Shown: positions 26,856-35,073 of the stretch, one piece after another
Position numbering within the stretch: the first letter of the stretch is position 1
How the letters are laid out: each line of letters opens with the position of its first letter
Origin: Chengkuizengella sediminis
GTDB taxonomy: Bacteria; Bacillota; Bacilli; Paenibacillales; KCTC-33759
NCBI RefSeq assembly: GCF_010078385.1
Contig: NZ_SIJC01000006.1
Span: 1-64,000 of the forward strand
DNA length: 64,000 nucleotides
Direction: 5' to 3'
Translations under genes and position numbers: made by a program
The notes under the pieces: generated by a model
Databases searched by the model: none
Seen by the model: the letters and a program-made list of their open reading frames with translations, nothing else
Told to the model about the DNA's origin: nothing

Positions 26856-27890
26856 ATGAAAGAACAATTAGAAGCGTTAAAGCTGGAAGCTCTAAAGGAG
26901 CTAGAAAATGTTAATGACAGTAAATCACTAAATGATTTAAGAGTGAAATACCTAGGGAAAAAAGGACCATTAACTGAGATTTTAAGAGGCATGGGTAAAC
27001 TCTCGAATGAGGAGAGACCCGTGATCGGGCAAGTTGCCAATGAAGTTCGTTCAGCGATTGGGAATGGAATTCAGTTGAAGCAAGATCAAATTTCACAAAG
27101 AGAATTAGAAAATCGATTAAAAGAAGAAACGATTGATATCACTTTACCAGGAAGAAAGCCATCTCAAGGAGCCATTCATCCACTTAATAAAGTGATTCAA
27201 GATATTGAAGATATTTTCGTTGGTATGGGATATACCGTTGAAGAAGGACCAGAGGTCGAACAGGATTATTATAATTTTGAAGCTTTAAACTTACCAAAAG
27301 ACCATCCAGCTAGAGATATGCAAGATACTTTTTATCTTACAGAAGAGCTTTTAATGAGAACTCATACTTCTCCAGTACAGATCAGAACGATGGAAGCGAA
27401 AAAAGGGGAAGTTCCAGTAAAAATTATTTGTCCGGGTCGAGTGTATCGAAGAGACGATGATGATGCAACTCACTCTCACGTTTTCACTCAAATCGAAGGA
27501 TTAGTCATTGATAAAAACGTTAGAATGAGTGATCTAAAAGGTACGTTGTTACAGTTCGTACAAGAGATGTACGGCAAAGATACACAAATTCGTTTACGTC
27601 CAAGTTTTTTCCCATTTACGGAACCAAGTGCAGAGGTGGATATTACTTGTGCAAGTTGTAAAGGTGAAGGGTGTCGTATTTGTAAACAAACAGGCTGGAT
27701 CGAGATATTAGGATCAGGCATGGTTCATCCTCGTGTATTGGAGATGGCAGGTTATGATCCAAATGAATATAGTGGTTTTGCATTTGGAATGGGTGTAGAA
27801 AGAATAGCAATGTTGAAATATGGCATAGATGATATCCGTCATTTCTTTACGAATGACTTACGTTTCTTAAATCAATTTGTTCGAATATAG
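26856..27890 (+). CDS. pheS: Phenylalanyl-tRNA synthetase alpha subunit
   Basis: 344 residues, the usual length. N-terminal coiled coil (1-90) followed by the class II catalytic core: motif 2 region [17 protein letters not shown], then [12 protein letters not shown], and motif 3 [17 protein letters not shown]. Forms the (alpha-beta)2 enzyme charging tRNA-Phe. Start ATG behind GAAGGAGGG. Regulated by the upstream T-box; 21 bases before pheT. Confidence 0.98.
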   Translation: MKEQLEALKLEALKELENVNDSKSLNDLRVKYLGKKGPLTEILRGMGKLSNEERPVIGQVANEVRSAIGNGIQLKQDQISQRELENRLKEETIDITLPGRKPSQGAIHPLNKVIQDIEDIFVGMGYTVEEGPEVEQDYYNFEALNLPKDHPARDMQDTFYLTEELLMRTHTSPVQIRTMEAKKGEVPVKIICPGRVYRRDDDDATHSHVFTQIEGLVIDKNVRMSDLKGTLLQFVQEMYGKDTQIRLRPSFFPFTEPSAEVDITCASCKGEGCRICKQTGWIEILGSGMVHPRVLEMAGYDPNEYSGFAFGMGVERIAMLKYGIDDIRHFFTNDLRFLNQFVRI

Positions 27891-27911
27891 AAGAGAAGGA
27901 AGTGAAAATAG

Positions 27912-30350
27912 ATGAAAGTATCTTATCAATGGTTAGCTGAATATGTGGATGTATCAGGATATACGGCTTCAGATTTAGCGGAAAAATTAACACGCAGCGG
28001 AGTAGAAGTTGATGTTGTTGAAAAGTTAAATAAAGGGATTACAGATGTAGTTGTCGGATATGTAAAAACGTGTGAAAAACATCCGAATGCAGATAAATTA
28101 AGTTTATGTACTGTAGATGTTGGTCAAGAAGAGGCTCTTCAAATTATTTGCGGAGCGAAAAATATCGCAGCGGGTCAAAAGGTTCCAGTTGCTGTACCAG
28201 GTGCTGTATTACCAGGGAATTTTAAAATCAAAAAAGCGAAACTTCGCGGTGTAGAATCTTATGGTATGATCTGTTCTGCTAAAGAATTAGGCATGAACGA
28301 TCGATTGTTGCCTAAAGAAATTCAAGAAGGCATTTTAGTCCTTCCGGTAGATACAAATGTAGGTGAAGATATATTAGAAGTGCTTGGTTTAAATGACGAA
28401 GTATTAGAGCTTGAGCTTACACCTAACCGCTCTGATTGTCTAAGTATGGCGGGTACAGCTTATGAAGTTGGGGCTATTTTAGGACGAGAAATAAAACTGC
28501 CTGCAACAGAAGTTAGCTCTTCTAATACAAAAGCATCTGAAAAAATCAGTGTGAAAAATTTGAGCCCTGAACATTGTCATCATTATTCTGCGAGATATAT
28601 TGAGGAAGTTTCAATCCAGCCAAGTCCTTTATGGATGCAAAACCGATTAATGGCTGCAGGAATTCGCCCGATCAACAATATTGTGGATATTACGAACTAT
28701 GTGATGTTAGAGTATGGTCAACCATTACATGCATTTGATGCAGACCAATTAAACGAGGGTCATATTGAAGTGCGTTTAGCAAAAAAAGATGAAAAAATGA
28801 CCACTTTAGATAATGAAGAAAGAACATTAGATGATCATATGTTACTAATTACAGATGGCACAAAACCTGTTGCTATTGCTGGTGTGATGGGTGGTTCCAA
28901 TTCAGAAGTTCAAGCGCAAACAAAAAATATCTTACTTGAATCAGCTAAGTTCTCAGGAAGTGCTGTTCGTATCACTTCTAAAAAACTTGGATTAAGATCC
29001 GAATCAAGTCTTCGATTTGAAAAAGAAGTGAACCCAGGAAATGTTACAGTTGCCTTAAATCGAGCTGCTGCACTTTTATCACAATATGCGAATGGAAAAG
29101 TGGCAGATGGAATTGTAGAGGAACTTTCAACACAAAATCCTGCAGTTAACATTCAAATAAGCTTGCAAAAAGTAAATGATTATTTGGGTACAGACTTAAC
29201 TAAGCAGGATGTATTAAATGTGTTTGATCGATTACAATTTTCTTATACAGAAGCGGATGAAAATGAAGTGATTGTTCATATACCAACTCGACGTGGAGAT
29301 ATTACAAGAGATGTGGATTTAATTGAAGAAGTAGCACGTTTACATGGGTATGATCATATTCCAACGAGCTTAATGGTTGGAACAACAACACCAGGTTCAC
29401 TATCTAAAGAACAAAAGATTAGAAGAGCAATCCGTCGAATTTTAACAGATGAAGGTTTGTACGAGACAGTGAACTATTCTTTTACACATCCTAGTCAAAT
29501 TAAACTATTCCAAGGTATGTATGCTCAAACAAAGCCCATTTCATTAGCAATGCCGATGAGTGAAGATAGAAGTACTTTGAGAACAAGTTTAATACCTCAT
29601 CTTTTGGATGTAGCATCTTATAATAAAAATAGAAATCAATCTGATGTTCATATTTTTGAAATTGGAAATGTATTTCTTACGGAAGAACAATCTTTATCTA
29701 GACAACCTGAAGAAAAAGAACTTCTATCTATATTGCTCACAGGTAAAAGAGAAGCTGCAAATTGGTCTGTACAAGAAAATAACGTAGATTTTTATGACTT
29801 AAAAGGTCACATTGAAACTTTATTTGAGGTTATTGGAATTTCGGGTTTACAATTTGTTTCGACTAGTCCGGATGGTTTCCACCCTGGTAGAACGGCTTCC
29901 ATCCAAATCAAAACGGAAGATAAAGTGATTGAACTTGGATCGTTGGGACAGTTGCATCCTTCTATACAACAAGAAAAAGATTTAGACGAAGTCTATATTT
30001 TAGAAATCACGTTAGAAGAAGTTTATAAACTTGCTAATTTTGATATCCATTATACTACGTTACCAAAATATCCGGCGATTGGAAGAGATATTGCAGTTGT
30101 TGTAGATCGATCCTTACAAATTGGAGAAATTGTAAATTCGATCAAAGAAACAGCGAAGGAGTTGCTTGAATCCGTTCAAGTTTTCGATATCTATACAGGA
30201 GAAAAAGTGGATAGCAATAAAAAAAGCGTGGCGTTATCCTTAGTTTATAGACATTTAGAACGTACATTAACAGATGAAGAAGTTACGGACCTACATGGTA
30301 AAGTAGTTGAAGAAATTGGAAAATCTTTTCATGCAGAATTAAGGAAATAA
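27912..30350 (+). CDS. pheT: Phenylalanyl-tRNA synthetase beta subunit
   Basis: 812 residues, full length. N-terminal tRNA-binding EMAP-like domain (~40-150), B3/B4 editing domain around 210-390 (hydrolyses Tyr-tRNA-Phe), B5 domain (~405-480), and C-terminal ferredoxin-like anticodon-binding domain (LPKYPAIGRDIAVVVD to the end). Structural partner of PheS in the same operon. Confidence 0.98.
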   Translation: MKVSYQWLAEYVDVSGYTASDLAEKLTRSGVEVDVVEKLNKGITDVVVGYVKTCEKHPNADKLSLCTVDVGQEEALQIICGAKNIAAGQKVPVAVPGAVLPGNFKIKKAKLRGVESYGMICSAKELGMNDRLLPKEIQEGILVLPVDTNVGEDILEVLGLNDEVLELELTPNRSDCLSMAGTAYEVGAILGREIKLPATEVSSSNTKASEKISVKNLSPEHCHHYSARYIEEVSIQPSPLWMQNRLMAAGIRPINNIVDITNYVMLEYGQPLHAFDADQLNEGHIEVRLAKKDEKMTTLDNEERTLDDHMLLITDGTKPVAIAGVMGGSNSEVQAQTKNILLESAKFSGSAVRITSKKLGLRSESSLRFEKEVNPGNVTVALNRAAALLSQYANGKVADGIVEELSTQNPAVNIQISLQKVNDYLGTDLTKQDVLNVFDRLQFSYTEADENEVIVHIPTRRGDITRDVDLIEEVARLHGYDHIPTSLMVGTTTPGSLSKEQKIRRAIRRILTDEGLYETVNYSFTHPSQIKLFQGMYAQTKPISLAMPMSEDRSTLRTSLIPHLLDVASYNKNRNQSDVHIFEIGNVFLTEEQSLSRQPEEKELLSILLTGKREAANWSVQENNVDFYDLKGHIETLFEVIGISGLQFVSTSPDGFHPGRTASIQIKTEDKVIELGSLGQLHPSIQQEKDLDEVYILEITLEEVYKLANFDIHYTTLPKYPAIGRDIAVVVDRSLQIGEIVNSIKETAKELLESVQVFDIYTGEKVDSNKKSVALSLVYRHLERTLTDEEVTDLHGKVVEEIGKSFHAELRK

Positions 30351-30430
30351 AGCAGGGAATTAGGTCAATCATATCGAAATAAGTTATCATAGAAACATAC
30401 TGATCTTTTGTTTGGTAGGGAGGACGACCT

Positions 30431-30967
30431 GTGAAGCCTGATGAAGAAAAAACTAGAGTAACTGTCAACATCTACGGGACACAATATAAAATGAAAGGGA
30501 GTCCAGATATGACTCCTGAATATATAAAAGAAATTGCGTCCTATGTGGATGGTAAAATGCGCACAATAGCTGGTGAACAAACGAAATTAGATCTAAACCG
30601 TTTATCTGTTTTATCTGCTTTATATATCTCAAATGAGTATTTCCAAGTAAAGGACATTCAACAGGAAAATGAAATACTGAATGTCGGAATACAGAAACTT
30701 GAATCAGAAAACGAATTGTATATGAAACAAAATCAAGAAAAAAGTGAAAAAGAAGAGCGATTAATAGAAGAGATGTCCCAATTGAAAAAGTACCAACAGA
30801 AACTAGAAGAGGATCTTAAAGATGCTTGGCAACAAAAAGAACAAGCAAAAGATAAATCAGATCAGATTGAAGAGAAGTATAGCAAGTTACAGGATGCCTT
30901 TCATAAATTAAAGAGTGAGTACAATGAGTGGATCGAACTTGCAGAAAAAGAACTCAAAATAGAATAG
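30431..30967 (+). CDS. zapA: Cell division protein ZapA with long coiled-coil tail
   Basis: 178 residues from GTG with GGGAGGACG upstream. The ZapA domain occupies residues ~7-75 (TRVTVNIYGTQYKMKG, then IASYVDGKMR) and promotes FtsZ filament bundling at midcell. It is followed by ~100 residues of charged coiled coil; B. subtilis ZapA is only about 85 residues, so the tail is an extension seen in some Paenibacillaceae-like proteins. Location after pheT is the conserved one. Followed by a bidirectional terminator. Confidence 0.88.
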   Translation: MKPDEEKTRVTVNIYGTQYKMKGSPDMTPEYIKEIASYVDGKMRTIAGEQTKLDLNRLSVLSALYISNEYFQVKDIQQENEILNVGIQKLESENELYMKQNQEKSEKEERLIEEMSQLKKYQQKLEEDLKDAWQQKEQAKDKSDQIEEKYSKLQDAFHKLKSEYNEWIELAEKELKIE

Positions 30968-31014
30968 AAAAAAGCATCTTATTCCACTTCATAGTGGTTT
31001 AAGATGCTTTTTTT
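30968..31014. terminator. Bidirectional terminator
   Basis: About 13-bp stem AAAAAAGCATCTTA/TAAGATGCTTTTTT plus an inner CCACT/AGTGG helix; serves zapA and the converging lipoprotein gene. Confidence 0.9.
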
Positions 31015-31037
31015 GTTTAGCTAAACCTTACTTCACA

Positions 31038-31421
31038 TTATTCAACAACTAACGTAGATATCATGTCTTTGTGTCCAGAACCACATTGAATGGAACATTT
31101 AATTTCATAGGTTCCTGCTTCATTAATTGTAAATTGTTTAGGTGTACTTTGGTCAATTTCAATACCAAGTTCCTTAATCTTAAATGCATGAAATCCTTCC
31201 GCATTTTCAATTGAAAAATTAACAGGTTCTCCAACGGCTACTTTATATTCTGCTTTATCAAATGCCCAGTTAGATGCAGTGAGCTTCAATTCCTTAGCAT
31301 CTGCAGAAGATGTTTCAACAGCAGCATTATTTGTTGCGTCACTTGTACCTTCTGAAGCTCCACACGCTGCTGCAGTTAATACTATCGCTAATATCGTAAC
31401 TAGAAATAAGATTTTTTTCAT
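31038..31421 (-). CDS. Cupredoxin lipoprotein with a CuA-type copper site
   Basis: 127 residues. A lipoprotein signal (LTAAAC, lipid-attached C20) is followed by a short Ser/Thr/Ala linker and one cupredoxin domain. Metal ligands match a CuA centre exactly: H78 (EGFHAF), then C109-SIQ-C113-GSG-H117-KD-M120, the same CxxxCxxxHxxM as cytochrome c oxidase subunit II. Unlike subunit II it has no membrane helices of its own. It might deliver copper to, or exchange electrons with, an oxidase, or be a nitrous-oxide/CuA-like carrier; the sequence does not decide. Monocistronic. Confidence 0.85.
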   Translation of the reverse strand: MKKILFLVTILAIVLTAAACGASEGTSDATNNAAVETSSADAKELKLTASNWAFDKAEYKVAVGEPVNFSIENAEGFHAFKIKELGIEIDQSTPKQFTINEAGTYEIKCSIQCGSGHKDMISTLVVE

Positions 31422-31527
31422 TGATGTAACCCCCTAATAAAATTTTATACCCATTCAAATTTTAATTGTAATTTATTGAATTTAACATGGCAAACACGTG
31501 AAATTAGTGACAATCGTGTGAACAAGC

Positions 31528-31555
31528 ACAATATGATAGGCGAATGCATAGGATG
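31528..31555 (+). promoter_or_regulatory. Sigma-K-like promoter of the Met-rich repeat protein
   Basis: AC (31528-31529), 17 bases, CATAGGATG (31547-31555), one mismatch from AC-N17-CATAnnnTA; 51 bases before the ATG. Confidence 0.6.
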
Positions 31556-31606
31556 TATCGCTAATACAATATATAGAGGAACATGTAAAGAAAGGAGCAA
31601 GATCAT

Positions 31607-32677
31607 ATGAATGATAATTTAAATATGGTTCAACCAAGTGTATCATTACCAGAACCATCATCAAATAATACAGCCGCTCAACAACAAAATGAAAATACTA
31701 CTCCTAAAAAGTATCCTTCTTCTATGACACAACCATTAACTTATTCGTCACCTTGTTCTGGATGTAAACCTAATCCTTGTAATACATGTGCTGATCAATC
31801 CATGATGATGCCAATGTACTCTATGGGAGTACAAGATATGACACCTTATATGTATCCGATGGGCACTCAGCAGATGAATTCAAATGTACAATCTATGTAT
31901 TCAATGGGAGCCCAAGGAATGAATACAAATATGCATCCCATGTATCCAACAGGTGTACAAGGAATGAACGCAAATATGGACTCGATGTATCCTATGGGAA
32001 CACAAGCGATGAATACAAACATCTATCCGATGGGTAATCAGGAATTAACTCCATCCACTACCAGTCCAACGGATACACAAGGAATAAACCCTAGTACGGA
32101 ATTTTTTACAGCAGAACAAGTAGAAGAAATGACAGAGGGCAACCAGCAGCTTCATCCAAAGGAAGTAAAGGAAATGTCAGCAAATATGTATCCAATGCAC
32201 CCTCAGGAAATGCAACAATATCCAAATGCAATAGGCGTTGCTCCAATGTTTGCTTTCCCTAGTATGCAACCTCCAGGCTATAATTATTATCAGCAGCCAA
32301 ATATGTATCCTCCAAATGTAGCTGCTCCAACAGAAAACATGATGTCACATTATATGTTACCTAAGATGGATCCAGAAAAAGTGGCTGAGCAAGCCGCTAA
32401 TTTACCATATTATATGCGTTCTACATCCTCTCCGACAGATTTAACGAATGTATTTATGCAAATTTCTCCCTGGATTCGACATGGATTAGATAAAGCTGAA
32501 AATAAGAACTATAAACAAGCTATGGAGGAAGTTGCATTAATTAGTTATTTAATGGGAAGTGGGTTTGATGCTCGAACCTCTCATCAAATTGTTGAATCTT
32601 GGGAAGTTCGTGAAATGTTTTCAGATAAAGATCGGGATGAAGAAATGAACTCAGAGAATGAGAGTTCCTCAGATTAA
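31607..32677 (+). CDS. Met/Tyr/Pro-rich repeat protein, probable spore coat protein
   Basis: 356 residues, behind AAAGGAGCAAG. Residues ~50-62 hold a Cys cluster (CSGCKPNPCNTC). Residues ~65-140 are five or six repeats of about 18 residues around MYPMG-Q-MN-N, so methionine is strikingly abundant. A Pro/Tyr/Met-rich spacer leads to a folded helical C-terminus at ~255-335 (LTNVFMQISPWIRHGLDKAE, then ALISYLMGSGFDARTSHQIV). No known family recognised. The sigma-K-like promoter and composition suggest a coat protein; Met and Cys clusters could bind copper, which is notable because the divergent neighbour is a CuA protein. Confidence 0.65.
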   Translation: MNDNLNMVQPSVSLPEPSSNNTAAQQQNENTTPKKYPSSMTQPLTYSSPCSGCKPNPCNTCADQSMMMPMYSMGVQDMTPYMYPMGTQQMNSNVQSMYSMGAQGMNTNMHPMYPTGVQGMNANMDSMYPMGTQAMNTNIYPMGNQELTPSTTSPTDTQGINPSTEFFTAEQVEEMTEGNQQLHPKEVKEMSANMYPMHPQEMQQYPNAIGVAPMFAFPSMQPPGYNYYQQPNMYPPNVAAPTENMMSHYMLPKMDPEKVAEQAANLPYYMRSTSSPTDLTNVFMQISPWIRHGLDKAENKNYKQAMEEVALISYLMGSGFDARTSHQIVESWEVREMFSDKDRDEEMNSENESSSD

Positions 32678-32738
32678 CTCTTGCTTGTTTATAAATCAAA
32701 GATAGTTAGATATTTATTTTCTTTCATACTCATTTTCT

Positions 32739-32768
32739 AGGCTTGAGATCTATGCTCAAGCCTTTAGG
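32739..32768 (+). terminator. Terminator after the Met-rich gene
   Basis: AGGCTTGAG (32739-32747) pairs with CTCAAGCCT (32755-32763), followed by TTTA. Confidence 0.6.
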
Positions 32769-32874
32769 GCATTCCCTCCTGTTAAGTATAAGGTTTGCAA
32801 AAAGGTCTTTTTCGTAATAATATCTTCTCAAGAAGAAGATTAGACAAGCCATACACAGAAGGGGAATATAAAAG

Positions 32875-33750
32875 ATGGAAGAAGTAAAATTAATTGTTGA
32901 TTCAAAATCAAGCCTTGGAGAGGGACCTTGTTGGGATGAAGATGAGCAATGTTTATATTGGGTTGATATTTTAGAAGAAAAATTACATATATACAATTCA
33001 AAAGAAAAATCAAACAAAACAATTCAATTGGATCAAGCGCCAGGAGCAGTTGTAAAAAGAAGCAGTGGAGGTCTTGTTTTAGCGATGTTGGATGGTTTTT
33101 TCATTTATGATATACAAACTCAAAAGCTGGAGAAAATAGTAGATCCAGAAAGTCACTTGCCAGAAAATCGTTTTAATGATGGAAAATGTGATCCTGCTGG
33201 TCGTTTTTGGGCTGGTTCAATGAGGTTGGATCTAAAACATGATAAAGCTGCTTTATATTGTTTAGATACAGACCTAACTGTAAAAAAAATGCTCGAACCT
33301 ATATCGGTCTCTAACGGATTAGCTTGGTCACCTGATTTTAAAACCATGTATTATATTGATACACCTACACAGCAAGTAGTTGCCTATGATTATAATATGA
33401 GAACAGGAGAGATTACGAATAAAAAAGTAGCAGTAACTATTCCTTTAGAAGAGGGTGGACCTGATGGCATGACGATGGATGCGGAAGGAAAGTTATGGGT
33501 TGCTCACTGGGGTGGTTATAAGGTGTCAAGATGGGATCCTGAGAAAGGAAAACAAATAGATGAGGTTCGTGTTCCAGCAAAACAAGTTACTTCTTGTGCA
33601 TTTGGTGGGGAAAATTTAAACGATTTATATATTACAACGGCAAATGTAGGTTTGGATTCAAAGGAAATGGAACAATGTCCTTATTCTGGCGGTTTGTTTT
33701 CAGTAAAAATGAATATAAAAGGAACTCCATCGTATGAATTTAAAGGTTAA
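32875..33750 (+). CDS. SMP-30/gluconolactonase-family protein
   Basis: 291 residues, six-bladed beta-propeller lactonase. Metal and active-site positions are recognisable: E in SSLGEGPCWD, N in RFNDGKCDPAGRFWAG, N in SVSNGLAWSPD, D in GGPDGMTMD. Hydrolyses sugar-acid or similar lactones with a divalent metal. Weak ribosome site (GAAGGGGAAT). No sugar-metabolism neighbours. Confidence 0.88.
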   Translation: MEEVKLIVDSKSSLGEGPCWDEDEQCLYWVDILEEKLHIYNSKEKSNKTIQLDQAPGAVVKRSSGGLVLAMLDGFFIYDIQTQKLEKIVDPESHLPENRFNDGKCDPAGRFWAGSMRLDLKHDKAALYCLDTDLTVKKMLEPISVSNGLAWSPDFKTMYYIDTPTQQVVAYDYNMRTGEITNKKVAVTIPLEEGGPDGMTMDAEGKLWVAHWGGYKVSRWDPEKGKQIDEVRVPAKQVTSCAFGGENLNDLYITTANVGLDSKEMEQCPYSGGLFSVKMNIKGTPSYEFKG

Positions 33751-33758
33751 CGAATGGC

Positions 33759-33785
33759 ACACTTCTTTCATCTGGGCATATATAA
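33759..33785 (+). promoter_or_regulatory. Sigma-K-like promoter of the GerPA/GerPF-type cluster
   Basis: AC (33759-33760), 16 bases, CATATATAA (33777-33785), one mismatch; just before the deleted first copy of the gene cluster. Confidence 0.5.
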
Positions 33786-33816
33786 ATATTATATCTTTTT
33801 TAAAGACGTGGAAAGT

Positions 33817-33895
33817 ATGCCCTCAATTTTAGGTATTGCTAAAATAAAGATACTCAACATAATTTTGGACTCGAGGATAATGTGTTTCCTTTTTT
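33817..33895 (+). pseudogene. Internally deleted GerPA/GerPF-type gene copy
   Basis: Begins MPSILGIAKI like the two intact copies, then jumps directly to the sequence encoding the last ~15 residues of the family (the intact DNA block around GGACTCGAGGATAATGTG recurs here at 33866-33883). Roughly 165 bp are missing and the reading frame is lost after the junction. It is therefore a third tandem copy inactivated by internal deletion. Confidence 0.8.
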
Positions 33896-33942
33896 ATTTG
33901 TTTAATGGGTGAATTTTAATATTATGAGGAGTGGTGAAGGAT

Positions 33943-34191
33943 ATGCCATCTATTATAGGTATTGCAAAAATTATTAATGTTTCAGGTTCAGCGAAGGTAA
34001 AAGCAGGAGATACTGTTCAAATTACACCAGTAAGTTATGTAAAGGCTTATGTAGGCTCTGGTAGTGCTAATGCAGGGGACTTACCAAGAACAAATAATTT
34101 TATAAGTACTACCAATACCATTGATGCTGATATAAAAGATGATACTCAGGATAATATTTTTGGACTCGAGGATAATGTGTTTTTTATTTAA
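33943..34191 (+). CDS. Spore germination protein of the GerPA/GerPF family (copy 1)
   Basis: 82 residues from ATG 33943 (GAGGAGTGGTGAAGG upstream, which rules out the GTG at 33931). Typical family start MPSIIGIAKIINVSGSAKV and the body GDTVQITPVS...GSGSANAGDLPRTNNFISTTNTIDADI. GerP proteins are mother-cell-made and help germinants pass the spore coat. It is followed by a close paralogue 41 bases later; the other gerP genes are not in this window. Confidence 0.85.
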   Translation: MPSIIGIAKIINVSGSAKVKAGDTVQITPVSYVKAYVGSGSANAGDLPRTNNFISTTNTIDADIKDDTQDNIFGLEDNVFFI

Positions 34192-34232
34192 AGTTAATGA
34201 TTTGAATGTTCATGTTAAGGAGATGTTAAGGA

Positions 34233-34481
34233 ATGCCATCCATTTTAGGAATTTCAAAAATCATTAATGTATCAGGTTCTGCGATGGTACGTGCTGGAGA
34301 TACAGTGCAGATCACACCAGTAAGTTATCAAAAGAATTATATAGGCTCTGGTAGTGGTAATTCAGGGGACTTACCGAGAACAAATAATTTTATAAGTACA
34401 ACCAATACGATTGATGCTGATATCAAAGATCAAACTCAGGATAATATTTTCGGACTTGAGAATAACGTATTATTTATTTAA
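34233..34481 (+). CDS. Spore germination protein of the GerPA/GerPF family (copy 2)
   Basis: 82 residues, about 85% identical by eye to copy 1, ribosome site TTAAGGAGATG. Differences cluster near residues 17-40; the C-terminal half is almost unchanged at the DNA level, indicating recent tandem duplication or conversion. Same inferred role in spore permeability to germinants. Confidence 0.85.
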   Translation: MPSILGISKIINVSGSAMVRAGDTVQITPVSYQKNYIGSGSGNSGDLPRTNNFISTTNTIDADIKDQTQDNIFGLENNVLFI

Positions 34482-34493
34482 AAAATCAAAAAT

Positions 34494-34527
34494 AAAAAAA
34501 CAATCCAAATTGATGGATTGTTTTTTT
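34494..34527. terminator. Bidirectional terminator
   Basis: AAAAAACAATCCA/TGGATTGTTTTTTT; ends the ger cluster and the converging membrane gene. Confidence 0.85.
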
Positions 34528-34548
34528 GACTACACTTTTTGGGATAAA

Positions 34549-34917
34549 TTAGGTAGCATTACCTTTACGTTTTCCAGCTTCAAATGGACTGGAAATCGGA
34601 ATAAACAAATCAATGATCCCAATGACTAAGGCAGCTAAAATCGCACCTATAACTGTCACTGATACGTTTCCAACGAAGAACTGTGCTACCCAAATCACTA
34701 CTGCACTCGTTAAAAACCCCACAATACCTCTACTAAATGGAGTAACTCGATTTCCAAATATGCCTTCAATAATCCAGCCAATTACGGCAATAGCAAGGGC
34801 TAGAAATAAAGCACTCCAAAAACCACCTACTGAGAATTGAGGGGTAACCCATCCTACAAACAATAGAACAAAAGCAGAGACGATAAATCTAATTACATGT
34901 CCTAAAAAATTATTCAT
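34549..34917 (-). CDS. YvlD-like four-helix membrane protein (phage-holin-4-superfamily)
   Basis: 122 residues with four membrane helices, typical of the YvlD / Phage_holin_4_2 family. B. subtilis YvlD is part of an envelope-stress operon; members commonly lie beside mutS2 in Paenibacillaceae-like genomes. Despite the family name there is no lysis gene or prophage nearby. Good AAGGAGGAAC ribosome site. Confidence 0.8.
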   Translation of the reverse strand: MNNFLGHVIRFIVSAFVLLFVGWVTPQFSVGGFWSALFLALAIAVIGWIIEGIFGNRVTPFSRGIVGFLTSAVVIWVAQFFVGNVSVTVIGAILAALVIGIIDLFIPISSPFEAGKRKGNAT

Positions 34918-35073
34918 TCAGGTTGTTCCTCCTTATAAAAAATTTATAACGGTGAACCTATTATTAACATAATGCTGACAAATTATGTTTTACTACAACA
35001 TTTTGTGAATATTCGCTTAAAACATCTGATTTCGCTATAATAAGATTGAGCTTAATTCAGGAGGACTAGGGAT

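Noticed and set aside
31850-32050. Repetitive DNA that might be CRISPR
   Set aside because: The repeats are in-frame codons for MYPMG-type repeats with no constant spacer length; no CRISPR array is seen anywhere in the window.
34549-34917. Phage holin / prophage signal
   Set aside because: The family name only; no phage structural, lysis or integration genes nearby, and YvlD-like proteins are chromosomal.
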